A stretch of 64,000 nucleotides of DNA, from positions 3,073,001 to 3,137,000 of the forward strand of contig NC_079323.1 of assembly GCF_029931775.1 (NCBI RefSeq). The letters are read 5' to 3'. This document shows, piece after piece, positions 63,875-64,000 of the stretch. The notes under the pieces are model-generated. The model was not told where the DNA came from, did not search any database, and saw only the letters and a list, made by a program, of their open reading frames with translations. The stretch comes from Euleptes europaea. Its lineage: Eukaryota > Chordata > Lepidosauria > Squamata > Sphaerodactylidae. Position 1 is the stretch's first letter; the number at the start of each line of letters is the position of its first letter. The translations under genes were made by a program, and so were the position numbers.

Positions 63875-64000
63875 TAGGGTTGCCCGTCTCCAGGTACTAG
63901 CTGGAGACCTCCGGCTATTACAACTGATCTCCAGCCGATAGAGATCAGTTCCCCTGGAGAAAATGGAAGCTTTGGCAACTGGAATCTATGGCATTTAAGC
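63875..64000 (-). mobile_element. hAT-type MITE, runs off the right edge
   Basis: TAGGGTTGCCCGTCTCCAGG, then GAGAAAATGGAAGCTTTGGC. Confidence 0.75.

Overview
This is animal nuclear DNA, most likely from a squamate reptile (a lizard; species not determinable). Coding sequence is split by GT-AG introns, two families recognised are vertebrate enzymes, and the repeats are typical of squamates: BovB and CR1 and L2 LINEs, Penelope-like elements, tRNA-derived SINEs, a 5S-rRNA-derived SINE with a BovB-like tail, and a very abundant hAT-type MITE. No bacterial, viral or CRISPR features were seen.

The left two thirds (about 5-44 kb) hold a head-to-tail array of four sialidase genes of the NEU3 (plasma-membrane ganglioside sialidase) family, all on the + strand. 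I call them A (7778-12343), B (17170-20985), C (29255-32520) and D (39967-43790). Each has a 207-nt first coding exon and a single large second coding exon, joined at the same phase-0 site, and all four read as complete proteins of 410-424 residues with the catalytic residues kept. A, C and D each have a GC-rich promoter with a noncoding 5' exon ending in a GTGAGT donor (donors after 5429, 24809 and 38483). B has none that I can see. Copies A and B have lost three cysteines that C, D and human NEU3 keep.

Between 50.6 and 55.5 kb, on the - strand, lie three small exons that I read as a complete beta-defensin-like antimicrobial peptide gene: a signal-peptide exon, an exon with four cysteines, and a tiny last exon that starts with the final Cys-Cys pair. 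From 58.1 kb to the right edge are the first four coding exons of P4HA3 (prolyl 4-hydroxylase alpha-3 subunit); the rest lies outside the window.

Most of the remainder is interspersed repeats, many nested. The best-resolved cases are a Penelope-like element inside a CR1 and itself holding an 828-bp hAT element (8.6-10.7 kb); a MITE split by a second Penelope-like element that holds two further insertions (33.9-36.4 kb); and a MITE split by a hAT element that is itself split by a CR1 (22.1-23.2 kb). A three-MITE composite block near 4.1-5.0 kb recurs inverted at 49.0-49.8 kb, on the far side of the sialidase array. A 1.7-kb AT-rich stretch at the left end is unexplained.
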